Assembly: GCA_016618085.1 (NCBI GenBank)
Contig: JABLTG010000057.1
Coordinates: forward strand, 1 to 64,000
DNA from: Neovahlkampfia damariscottae
Lineage: Eukaryota; Heterolobosea; Selenaionea; Neovahlkampfiida; Neovahlkampfiidae
Length of the DNA: 64,000 nt
Reading direction: 5' to 3'
The position numbers and the translations under genes are program-made. Below the pieces are notes generated by a model, which saw nothing but the letters and a program-made list of their open reading frames with translations, was not told the DNA's origin and made no database searches. This document shows, piece after piece, positions 1 through 10,066 of this stretch. The stretch's first letter is position 1; every line of letters starts with the position of its first letter.

Positions 1-1157
1 AGAATCCAGAATCTTCAAAATACCCTTGGTTGTTCAATAGAAAATTGAAAAAAATACCACGAGATGCTTTAGATTATGCTATTCAGCAATATGTCTGTAA
101 TGTTCACAGTTCAACAGAAATGCTGAAAGAAAAACAAAAGAAAACAAACAAAAAAATAAAATTAGAAGCAAACATGAAAAAAAGAAATGAAAAAATGTCT
201 CAAAGTGTTGGGATACCAGTCAATGGTGGTAAACCAAGTATTAAATGGAATGAAGAAGGATTTTTCTTTTGGCCATCTTATAAACTTGGAGCATTAAAAA
301 TTGCTCAAAAAAGAGAAATTAAAAGATTATCAAATGTAGTTGGTAAAGAATCAAGTGATAGAACTTGTATTTTAAAATATCAACATGGAAGATATTATAT
401 GATTATTCCATTTGTTGCAAAAATTAAGAAAAAAGATGAAAAAGAGAAAAAAATTATTGCACTTGATCCTGGAGTGAGAACATTTCAAACAGGATTTGAT
501 AACTTTGGAAAATTTACGGAATATGGAAAAGGTGATGTTTCAAAATTATTTAAAAATGTGTTGAAATGTGATAAAATTCAATCTGAGATTGATAAAAATA
601 AGTCCAATGATAAAATGTCAAAAGAAGAAATAAAAATATTAAAAAAAAAAAGATATAAATTGAAGAAAAAATATCAAAACCGAATTCAAGGATTGAAAGA
701 AGCATTTCATAAAAGTGTTTCCAAAGATCTTTGTGAAAATAATGATGAAATTTTGATTTCAAAATTTCCAGTCAAAGGAATGATTAAAAAATGGGAAAGA
801 AAAATTCATAGTACAACAGTGAGAAAAATGCTTCATTGGTCTCATTTTCAATTTTGTCAAACACTAAAACATCTTGCTCAAAAAGATTCTGTTCAAGTAC
901 ATGAAGTTTCAGAACATTATACCAGTTGTACATGTGGATCATGTGGAAAAATAGATTGGAAACTTGGAAAAAAAGATTATTTCAATTGTAAATATTGTAA
1001 TTTTTCTCTTCCAAGAGATTATAATGGAGCAAGAAATATATTTCTGATGAATATACAAAATTTTATTGGAAATCCAAAAACTGCCAGCACTGCTGGCGAC
1101 GGTCCTATCCCGAAAGAAACCTTGATTAATCAGAATGAACAGAAAAGTCAGTTTTAA
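1..1157 (+). CDS. Fanzor / TnpB-like RNA-guided endonuclease, 5' end outside the window
   Basis: Eukaryotic relative of the TnpB proteins of IS605/IS607 elements, which are RNA-guided DNA nucleases. The frame is open from base 3 and begins with a TnpB-like stretch (PWL...PRDALDYAIQQY), so the N-terminus lies upstream; an apparent start at base 30 is a TTG inside this stretch and is not the start. The RuvC-I motif IALDPGVRTF carries its Asp at 465-467. RuvC-II VSEHYTS has Glu at 912-914, followed by a CxCGSCG...CKYC zinc ribbon. RuvC-III RDYNGARNI has Asp at 1017-1019. The catalytic triad and zinc ligands are therefore all present and the visible part has no stop or intron, unlike most neighbours. 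The last 80 bases are GC-rich and palindromic, unlike the rest of the gene. By family it acts in DNA cleavage and element retention; activity here is inferred. Confidence 0.88.
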   Translation, partial: NPESSKYPWLFNRKLKKIPRDALDYAIQQYVCNVHSSTEMLKEKQKKTNKKIKLEANMKKRNEKMSQSVGIPVNGGKPSIKWNEEGFFFWPSYKLGALKIAQKREIKRLSNVVGKESSDRTCILKYQHGRYYMIIPFVAKIKKKDEKEKKIIALDPGVRTFQTGFDNFGKFTEYGKGDVSKLFKNVLKCDKIQSEIDKNKSNDKMSKEEIKILKKKRYKLKKKYQNRIQGLKEAFHKSVSKDLCENNDEILISKFPVKGMIKKWERKIHSTTVRKMLHWSHFQFCQTLKHLAQKDSVQVHEVSEHYTSCTCGSCGKIDWKLGKKDYFNCKYCNFSLPRDYNGARNIFLMNIQNFIGNPKTASTAGDGPIPKETLINQNEQKSQF

Positions 1158-1181
1158 GATAGCGGTGACCAATTGAATCAC
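1081..1181 (+). ncRNA. Candidate guide (omega-type) RNA at the 3' end of the Fanzor gene
   Basis: In TnpB and Fanzor loci the guide RNA overlaps or follows the 3' end of the nuclease gene. Here 22 of 33 bases at about 1080-1112 are G or C in a very AT-rich window. The stretch contains the inverted repeat GCCAGCACTGCTGGC, then the palindrome TGATTAATCA at about 1123-1132, then GTGACCAATTGAATCAC after the stop. The structure is seen in the sequence; the RNA function is inference. The boundaries are guesses. Confidence 0.3.
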
Positions 1182-1227
1182 AGAAATAAAATCAGTTGCA
1201 GAGAAAAAAAATCAAAGTTATTTATTT

Positions 1228-1479
1228 TTATTTCTTCAATTTTGTTCTTGCACTATCTGGTACTACTACATCTGAAAAATCTTCTTGATCATTTTGAAGG
1301 AGCATGACTAAAAATGATATTGAAAAAAAAGCAACAGGAAAAATTGCAAACAAACTTGTTTTTCTTTTTAATTTATTTCGTCTATTCAGCAGGCTTGACT
1401 TCACTCTATTGTTAATTTCTTTGTATTTTTTTTTTTCAATTGTAGCTGGTTTTTCTTCTTCTGCGTTTTTCGAATTCAT
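1228..1479 (-). CDS. Small single-pass membrane protein, unrecognised
   Basis: An 83-residue protein starting MNSKNAEEEKPATIEKKKY. A longer in-frame extension upstream lacks an ATG and would run over the promoter element, so the ATG at 1479 is preferred. The N-terminal half is charged and Lys/Arg-rich (NRRNKLKRKTS), followed by one hydrophobic segment (SLFAIFPVAFFSISFLVMLL, about residues 43-62) and a short acidic tail ending TKLKK. The topology looks like a tail-proximal single membrane span. An ATTGG element lies directly before its ATG and is shared with the divergent helicase gene. No family is recognised. Confidence 0.6.
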   Translation of the reverse strand: MNSKNAEEEKPATIEKKKYKEINNRVKSSLLNRRNKLKRKTSLFAIFPVAFFSISFLVMLLQNDQEDFSDVVVPDSARTKLKK

Positions 1480-1510
1480 GATTGGTTGATAAATTTGTTC
1501 TTGGCGGTTG
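1480..1510. promoter_or_regulatory. 31-bp divergent promoter with an ATTGGTT element
   Basis: This is the whole space between the ATG at 1479 (minus strand) and the ATG at 1511 (plus strand). ATTGGTTGAT lies at 1481-1490, so the minus-strand gene has CCAAT touching its start codon. The same element recurs before most genes in the window. Confidence 0.6.
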
Positions 1511-3970
1511 ATGAAAAGAAAAAGAGACGAACAGAAAAATCTGAACAATATAAAAAGTTGGATTCAAGGTGGTGACAAAAAGCCAAAAACTTATAAAAAG
1601 CAAACAGCTTCCACTTCCACTGAAAAGAGAACCGTTTTTAAAACAAATCCAAAAAATCGTTTCAATTCTTTTTCCAGTGGACCAAAATTCAAACCACTTG
1701 ATCAAAAAGAAGAAAATGTTGATTTTTCCAATTTTTCAAAAGATCAACAAGAAGTTTTGAAAGCAGCTATCGGAGGTTTTATATTTTTATTTTTTTAAAA
1801 TTTAGGTCAAAATATTTTCTTTACAGTAAACAATTAATTTTTATATAATATCAAGGGTTCTGCTGGTACTGGAAAGAGTCATGTACTCAGAGAAATAGTC
1901 AAACAACTTAAAAGAGAATATTCTAGTGATAGTATTGCAATTGTAGCACCTACTGGAATAGCTGCTTTGAATATAGGTGGAACTACACTCCATTCATTTG
2001 CTGGAATAGGTCTTGGAAATTTAGAGAAAGAAAAATTATTAAAAAGTGTTCAACAAAAGAAGTTTAATGTAAAAAGATGGAATAATACCGAAATTTTAAT
2101 CATTGATGAAATTTCAATGCTCAGTGGTGAATTGTTTGATAAAGTGGAATATATTGCAAGAAGAATTCGTAATTCCTCTTCTCCTTTTGGTTTTTATTAT
2201 CATTTCAAATTAATTTTCATTATAGGTGGAATACAAGTTATTTTGGTTGGTGATTTTTTTCAATTGCCACCTGTTAATCAGAATGGAACTGAATTAGATT
2301 TTTGTTTTGAAAGTAAATCCTGGAAATCAGTTGTACAATCTTCTTTTGAATTGAAAACACCTTTTAGACAAAATGATAAAGGATTTATTCAAATACTAAA
2401 TGAAATTAGAGTTGGAAAAGTATCAGAGAAATGTGAAGATTTACTGAAAAAATGTCAAAATAGAAAATTCAATGACAAGTAATTTTATAATATTTCTAAT
2501 TTCAAAAGAATTGAACCTACAGTTTGCAATATAAAGATTAAAATTTCTTAGATTCTTTATCCTCATAAAGTCAATGTAAATGAATTGAATAAAAAGAAAT
2601 TATCAGGTTTGCCAGGGGAAGTGATGAAATTTGAAGCAGATGATATTGGAAAGTAGATAATTTGATTCATTTAAAAATTTTTTAGATTTCCTCAATTAAT
2701 TGAACAGTTGGATAAAAGTTGTGCAGCACCAAAAATTTTAGAATTGAAAGTCAACTCACAGGTAATATTATTAAAGAATCTGGATGAAAGACTCGTTAAT
2801 GGATCAAGAGGTGTCATAGTTGCATTCTCAAAAGATAATTGTCCAATTGTTAAATTCCATTCAAATTATCAAAGAGAAATAGAAAAAGCAGACTTTGAAA
2901 TGAGAGCTGGTAATGATGTATTGGCAAAAAGAACACAATTTCCATTAGCATTAGCATGGGCAATATCAATTCATAAATCACAAGGAATGACAATTGATAT
3001 TTTACAAACCAAATTAGATTCTGTATTTGAATATGGACAAGGATATGTAGCATTATCACGTTGTAAGAGTTTAGAAGGATTATCAATTTTAGGATCATTT
3101 GATAAAAGTAAAATTCGTGCTCATCCAAAAGTTATTGATTTTTATTCAAATTTACAAAAAGATTTCAAAAATGTGAATGATACAGAAGATGAAGAATTTA
3201 TCACAAATAAAAAGAAGGAAATAATAAAATCTGAAGAAGAAGAAGATTTGATAAATATTTCAGATGATTCACAAGATGAGCCAAAAAAGAAAATTGAAAG
3301 TAAACCGATTATACCTAATACACCAATCATACCTGTCAAAAAAATAGAAAATAAACTTATAATACCAAAAGTTATTGATATATCTGATGAAAATATTGTA
3401 AATGATGATCGGGATTGGATTTCAAATTATGAAAATTTTAGAGAAGAAAAAACAATTGAAAATAAAAAAGATGGGGAAATAATTGATCTGGATGAAGAAC
3501 CAAAAAAAGAAGAAGAAGAAAAGAAAACAGCTTTAAAATGTTTGAATGGATTGATAATTGGAGCTAAATCTATAAATAATGATAAAGAACATCCAATTAC
3601 ACATTTATTCAAAAAAAATCATTGGATTGAATCAAAAAAAGGTTCATTATTGATATATCTACCTTTCACAGAATCAGTAACAATTGATAGAATTACATTT
3701 GGCACAAAGAGTGATGAAACAAGACCAAAAGAAATTAAAATTTATCTTAATGAAGGAGAATTAGAAATTGAAGATTTAAAAGAAGTCACACCTCAAGAAC
3801 AATTCAAAGAAAATGTGAATAACATTTTATTTGAAAACAAAACAAAAAATTTAGAAGATATAAATGTAAGAAATGGAATCGTTTTTAAATTTTTTTAGAT
3901 TTTAATATCTGGTCCAAATACAATAGTTTTAAGTTCAATGAACATTTATGGGAATGTTGTTGAAGAATAA
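1511..3970 (+). CDS. Pif1-family DNA helicase with a C-terminal PITH/DOC-like domain
   Basis: A 5'-3' superfamily 1B helicase of the kind that unwinds G-quadruplexes and stalled forks. Splicing gives QNIFFTGSAGTGKS (Walker A), then APTGIAA (motif Ia), IIDEISM (Walker B), GDFFQLPPV (motif III), and the late motifs LAWAISIHKSQGMT and GYVALSRCKSLEGL. Introns inferred at 1776-1805, 1826-1855, 2479-2508 and 2522-2551 are each 30 nt and enclose exons of 20 and 13 nt. Three further introns lie near 2189-2225, 2653-2685 and 3866-3898. After the helicase core comes an acidic, Lys/Glu-rich linker (about 3160-3530). A C-terminal domain follows, with CLNGLIIGAKS, SLLIYLPFTESVTIDRITFG, KEIKIYLNEG and ILISGPNTIVLSSMNIYG. 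It resembles the galactose-binding-like beta-sandwich of PITH or APC10/DOC domains. The helicase call is firm; the C-terminal fold is tentative. Confidence 0.88.
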
Positions 3971-4036
3971 ATAGTTTTGTTAAATTTTTGTTATATCAAG
4001 TCTTCTTATTGGATAAAAATTCCTCACCAATCACTA

Positions 4037-6736
4037 ATGACTACTGACGAGTTATCACGAGATTGGAAACATTTGCAAATTTTATTGAAGAGAGAACATA
4101 TCCTTCTATCCAATTTATGGCACAGTAAATAATTATACTTTTAAAGTTAGACTTACGTGATACACAAAAAAATATTATTGATTTTAACCTCATCATGAAA
4201 GATTTACAAATTGTTTTATCAAAAGCAGATGTTTTAGCTTTAAACAAAAAATTTTATTCAGTTCTAGAAGATAAAACAGTTCAAGAAATTTTATTTTCAA
4301 TTGGAAATATCACAGTTGAAGAAGATTCAGTTACTGACGAAATACATCTTGAAGGTTTTGATAATCATGTTAAATCCACAAAAACATATTTAAGAAAAGA
4401 AAAAGTAAAGATAAAAAAAATATTGAAACTGTTTTTGCAAAATAGACATATATGAAACTCTTGTCTTTACTTCGAAGAAATCCACAATTAATGACTTCAA
4501 TGTTAGAAGTTGCATGGAATCCAGAAGATAGAAAAAAACTTTCAGAACTTTTTATGTTCACAATTTTTGGTTCATGGAAAAATCCATCAGAAGGTTTTAA
4601 AAAAAAAGATTAAAACAATAGAATTATTGAGATTAAACTTTATTCAAAATGTAATTTTAAAAGATGAAAATGAAAAAATAGCAACAAAAATGTATGTAGT
4701 TTATACAAAAATTGTTGGTGGAAGAAGATTTCTTGATATTATTTTATCTAATGTTATTAGAAAAGTGATTGAAAAATATGATGATTCAATAGGTAAAATC
4801 ATGAAAGAAAACTGAATATTTTAAAAAAAGATAAAAATGAAATCTATACATTATGTTATGAAATTCTTGATAATTGTTTAAAATATATTCATTCATTACC
4901 AGATGGTATTATTCATTTGAATAGAATGTTATTACAGTAAATCAAATTCAAAAATTTAAACTTTTTTAAAAAAGAAAAGGAAAAGAATCAAAATTTTTAA
5001 AATATTTCTTTCATGATTTTTTAATTGCAAGTATTGTATGTCCTGAAAGTATTGGATTATTTGTAGTTGAAGACATTGATATTAGTCAAAGAAAAATATG
5101 CGCAAATGTAAAAAAAAAAAAAAACGAAAAAATTTAACTTTTTTTTTAGATTGGAAAAGAGATTAGTTATGTCATTCAAGGAACAAAAGAAGATGAACCT
5201 TATTTAATTATGAAAGAAAAAATTCAAAATATTATGGAAGAATTTAAAAATTCTGAAGTAAAAATTGAAGAAATGGATGTTGAAAAAGAATATCCAAAAG
5301 CTATAGTTTTAAATGAAAAAGATTTATATTTTATTCATGGAATGTTACAAGATTTAATGGATTCAAGAAATAATCAAGATTCAAAAATTGAATTTGATCC
5401 TGAAATTTTAAAAATATCTGAAGAATTAGGATCTGTTTCAATTAATCAATTAAATATTGATAGAGGTAGAGTTGAAGTTGGTACTTCAAAAAATTATAAA
5501 GGATATCTTGTTTATTATATTGATAAAAATAATTATGATTTACATAAATATTACAGAGATATCGCATTTCCATTTATACCAAAATATCATCCAAATTTAA
5601 ATCAAATTCTAAAAGAAGAAATTGAAGAAAAAGAAAGATTGACTGATGATATATATGGAAAAGTACATATGATTTTAATTAAAATTGATTTATTAAATCA
5701 TACAAAAGATTTAAAATCAAATTTAGAAAAATTACGAATAAAATATTCAGTTGATAGATTATTTGAAATATCAACTTGTGTTAATCAAGTTATAAATGAT
5801 ATAAAAGATTTAAAAGAAGATGATTTTCAAAAGATATATAATTATTTAATTGAAGAATGGGAAAAAAGATCATTACAAAGAAAAATAATTGAAAAAAAGA
5901 TTGAAAATATATCAATATTTAAAAAATCATTAGAAAGAGAATTAAATATTCAATTAGAAACAAGAAAATATTTAGCTTCAATTTTTTGGGTTCGACAAAT
6001 TATAAACGAAAATCAATCAAGTATAAAAAAATTAAAAGAAAAATTAAATTTAAATGAAAATATTGAATTTTCAAAAGTACCATTTTATATTAGAACATTT
6101 TATAGAGATGAATTAAAAATTAACCAATTAATGGAAAAGAAATTTATATTAGATGAATATAATAAACAATTAACTGAACGTCAATTAAAATTATTTCCAG
6201 AAACACCAAATTGGATATTTAATGTTCTTTTAAATTATATTCATTCAAAATTATATTTACAATTTATTTTAGAAACAGATGAAGATTTAAAATTATTTAA
6301 AATTATGAATAAATATGAACCTGATGATATTAGTGATTGGTGGAATAATCAAAAATTTGAGGGTTCAGAAATTAAATTTGAAAATAAATTTAAAGATGAA
6401 ACATTATTAGATTCAATTGAATTATTTAAATTTATGTTATCTTTAAAAAATCCATTTGAAAAATTAATTTATTTAAAAAAAATTTATGATTCAGTTACTG
6501 CACTATTTAAATTATGTTCTGTTCAAAGAACTTCTGAAAATTTAAATAAAACATTAAGATATATAATTTGGAAATCAAAACCAAAATCATTACTTGGAAA
6601 TATGCAATATATTACTCTTTTTAATTCAATTGATGAAGATGATCCAAGTTCAAAAGAGATTGAAAAAGTTATTTCAGATTTTGAATTTTGTACAAAAGCT
6701 ATTCAAATGATTTCAGAACTTTTATCTTTAGAATAA
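4037..6736 (+). CDS. IQGAP-related protein (GAP-related domain plus RasGAP_C), likely without GAP activity
   Basis: Scaffold protein of the IQGAP type, known in amoebae as short forms lacking CH and IQ domains. The N-terminus is MTTDELSRDWKHLQILLKRE with no CH or IQ motifs seen. The GAP-related domain includes KIATKMYVVYTKIVGGRRF...LSNVIRKVIE, which matches the IQGAP GRD helix, and SIVCPESIGLFVVEDIDISQ with QRKICANIGKEISYVI. This is followed by the RasGAP_C start EYPKAIVLNEKDLYFIHGML and ISEELGSVSI, then a long coiled-coil-rich tail. The position of the catalytic arginine finger holds no Arg (KDENEKIATK), as in other IQGAPs. Short introns are inferred at about 4130-4155, 4402-4442, 4594-4621, 4791-4828, near 4939-4974 and at 5108-5150. 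It probably binds Rac/Cdc42-type GTPases and organises the cortex, by family knowledge only. Confidence 0.8.
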
Positions 6737-6847
6737 TTTTTGAAAATAAAATATTTTCATTTTTCATAAAGGGAATATTTTTTTTTTTTTTTATTTTTTT
6801 TTTTTTATTTTTCTCACTGTCTCATTTTGATTGGTTAACTGACAAGT

Positions 6848-8747
6848 ATGTCGCAAAAAGCACAACAGTATGTTGATAAGGTAATTAGTTTTAGTTCAGA
6901 GGGTGGATCTTATCCAGCATCAAATCTTATAGGACCACCTTCAGTTTATCCATCTTATGGAAACGATACAAGAGCCTGGAGTCCACAACAATCAAACTCA
7001 ACAGAATTTTTAGAACTTAAATTTTCAAAATGGACAATTGTACAAGAAATTGAAATATACGAAACGTAAAACCAAAAAAAATGATAAAAAAAAAGATTTA
7101 ACCCAGGACATGTTGTTTCAGTTTCAATTATGGATCCAAATCGAAACTGGGATATTATTTGGAGTGGATCAGTATCTAAAGGAATTTCAAATTCAAGAAT
7201 ATTTAAACCAGCAATTAAAAAAAGAGATTATCCAACAAAAAAAGTTAGACTTGAATTGAAAATTGGATCAAATTATTCACAAATTGATGCTGTAATAAAA
7301 ATATGAATTATAATAATATTTTAAAAGATACAACTTATTGGTAAATTAGGAGGCAAAATTGAATTTGTAAATCAACAAAAAACAGTTTCAAGAGATTTAT
7401 TAAGATATTATAATTGTGAAGATTTTAGTGATATTCAATTTCAAATTGGTGAAACAAAAATATATGGACATTCACTTATACTTGAATGTTATGGAGATAA
7501 ACTTGAAAAATTAATATTAGAATCATCAAAAAATAATAATATAATTAATATAACATTTACAGGATATGAAACATTAACAAATGTATTAAAATATGTTTAT
7601 GGTGGTAGATGTGAAGTTACAACTGATAATGTTAATGGAATTATAAAATGTTGTGATATACTTGGAATTGACGAATTAAAATCAAGTTGTTTTGATTATT
7701 TAGTTTCAGCAGTAACTAAAGATACAGTTTGTGAATTAATTATGAAAGCAAAAAGAAAAGAATTTGATTTTGATGCTAAAGATCTTGTTCAAAGTTGTTT
7801 AAAATTTATAGATGAAAATACATCTGATGTATTATCATCTGATTATTTTGGCCAATTAGATTCCGAAATATTAATAGATATGTATCAAAGAGATAATTTA
7901 AGTGCAACTGAAATGGAATTATTTAATGCCTTAGTTAATTGGAGTAAATATCAAATTGAAAAGAAATTGTTTAAAGATAAAAAAGAACTTGATTCAATTT
8001 TATTAAATTTAGCAAAAAGTATTCGCTATCCAATGATGTCATCATATGATTTAGTTTTTGTTGTAAAACCAACTAAACTTGCTCCTTTAGATTTATATAT
8101 TCAAGCTGTTGAATATCATGCAAAACCTGAAAAATTTAAATCAAATACATCAGATCAATTTAAAACTCGTTCTTTAATTTTTGATGAATCAAAATTAATT
8201 GAACCAAAACATGGTTTAATTTTAAATAAATGGGTTCCTCAAAATACAAAAAAATGGAAATTAATTTATAGAGCTTCAAAAGATGGTTTTACATCTCAAG
8301 CATTTCATAAAAAATGTGATTCAAAAGGTGCAACACTTACTGTTATAAAATCATCAAATGGAAATATTTTTGGTGGCTATACTTCTTCAAGTTGGGATCA
8401 AACATCTACCTATAAATATGACTCAGATGCATTCATTTTCTCTTTAAAAAATAAAGACCAAAAAGTTATTAAAATGGATAAAATATCTGGAAAAGAATCA
8501 ATTTATTGTGATTATTATTATGGACCTACTTTTGGTGGTGGTCATGATTTTTATATTTAGTAAGTAATTTTATTTTTTAAAAAAAAAAAGTGATCGTTCA
8601 AATTCATCAACAAGTAATTATTCAAATCTTGGACATTCTTATAAACCACCAAATAATTATTCATACGGTTCAACTCAAGCAAATAGTTTTTTAGCTGGTT
8701 CATATAATTTTAAAGTATCAGAAATTGAAGTTTTTATGAAAGTATAA
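6848..8747 (+). CDS. BTB-BACK-TLDc protein with an N-terminal discoidin-like domain
   Basis: The order is: an N-terminal beta-sandwich-like domain (VISFSSEGGSYPASNLIGPP...TRAWSPQQ...FLELKFSKW, then GHVVSVSIMD...WDIIWSG), a BTB domain (CEDFSDIQFQIGETKIYGHS...CYGDKLEKLI), a BACK region (SEILIDMYQRDNLSATEMELFNALVNW), and a TLDc domain. The TLDc domain holds LILNKWVPQNTKKWKLIYRASKDGF, FHKKCDSKGATLTVIKSSNG, IFGGYTSSSWD, DAFIFSLKN, YGPTFGGGHDFYI and a final VSEIEVFMKV. BTB proteins of this type often serve as cullin-3 adaptors; TLDc domains bind V-ATPase in several eukaryotes. Three short introns are inferred at about 7067-7096, 7294-7331 and 8561-8589. ATTGG lies 14 bases before the ATG. Confidence 0.85.
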
Positions 8748-8771
8748 AAAAAATAAATAAAAATCAACTTT

Positions 8772-9966
8772 TTATTTTGATTTTTTAAAATTTGATATTT
8801 TTTTTACATCTTTTATATCTTTATTTAAAATTGAAGATAATTCTTTCAAACCATCATGTTGTTGTGATAAATATTGAATTAAAAATAATAAAGATTGTTC
8901 TTCAAAATTATCAGGTAAATTTGAAAATGATTCAGTATTTTGTAAAAAATAATTTAACTGTGGAACTAATTCATTCAATCTACCTCTAAATTGATTTGGT
9001 TTATGTAATTCTTGTTGTAAATAATCTAATTTCATTTTAATTTTTGAATCATTTGAAGTTTGACCTCCGCCTCTTTAAAAAAATATTAAAAAAAAAAAAG
9101 ATAAAATACTTTTGCATTAAAACTTCTAATTTCATTTGTAATTTTAAAATTCTTGCATTCAAAATTAATTGTTTCAATTTTATTTGTTCAATAATTTTTA
9201 AATTCTTTACTTCATAATCACGTTGACGAGCTTCTAATTCTTTTTCTAGTAGTTTTAAAACATTTTGAAAACTTTTAATTCTTTTTAATTGTTCTGAAAT
9301 TCTTAAATTTAAATCATCAAAACTTCGAGCAGGTACTGGAACTAATTTATTTGGATTTGGATTATTTTCCATTGCTCCCATCCAACGTGAATCAGGTATT
9401 TGTTCTTTATATTTTTCTCTTAAACTAAGTAATTGTTCTTTAACTCTACCACTTTCAGATATATTATAAAAAAAATAATTAAATCTACAAAATGGTGAAT
9501 TTGGATTATAAAAATCAAATATCTTTTTCATTGCTCCTTCAACTGTATTATCTTGTGTTGCGACATATGAATTAGAAATTCCAAATCCACTTCCGTTACT
9601 ACCACTACCAATACTACTGAAATTACTTCCTCCACTTCCAAATCCACCAGAACTAGATCCAAAATTAAATCCTGAACTACCACCAGTCGTACTTCCAGTT
9701 GAAGAAGATCCAAAACCGAAACCACCTCCACTACCTCCTCCTCCTCCTGTACTTCCAGTTGAAGTAGATCCAAAATTAAATCCACTTCCTCCTGTACTTC
9801 CACCAGTACTTCCAGTTGAAGTAGATCCAAAACCAAAACCACCTCCAGTTGAAGAAGTCGAACTTGGATTTGTAGAAGAAGTTGAACCAAAATTAAATCC
9901 ACTTCCACCACTTGAACCTCCAGTACTTCCAGAAATTGAACCAAAATTAAATCCACCAAAACTCAT
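8772..9966 (-). CDS. NUP54: Nucleoporin Nup54
   Basis: FG nucleoporin of the central channel, partner of Nup62 and Nup58. The N-terminal third is Gly/Ser/Thr-rich with FNFGS and FGFGS repeats (about 12). The Nup54 signature follows: SRWMGAMENNPNPNKLVPVP, then SFDDLNLRISEQLKRI and a coiled coil (LEKELEARQRDYEVKNLKI). After one intron of about 40 nt near 9075-9114 the C-terminus reads KLDYLQQELHKPNQFRGRLNEL and QQHDGLKELSSILNKDIKDVKK, which matches the helical end of animal Nup54. The antisense and other-frame reading of the repeat region gives a spurious Leu/Val-rich ORF. ATTGG is 43 bases upstream of the ATG. Confidence 0.92.
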
Positions 9967-10066
9967 TTGTTCTTCTTCCTAGAATAATTAGAGATGAGAA
10001 AAAAAATGATTGGATAAAAAGGTTATTAAAATTTTTTTATTTTTTTTGATTTTTTTTTTAAAATAA

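Noticed and set aside
30-32. TTG at base 30 as the start of the Fanzor gene
   Set aside because: The frame and family-like sequence continue upstream to the window edge, and the host uses ATG starts elsewhere.
6780-6820. Long T-tracts as polymerase III terminators
   Set aside because: T-runs are common in introns and 3' regions throughout; only the one after tRNA-Ser has a matching gene.
9528-9959. Leu/Val-rich ORF on the minus strand
   Set aside because: It is the shifted-frame shadow of the Gly/Ser/Phe repeats of Nup54; the biased composition keeps it open.
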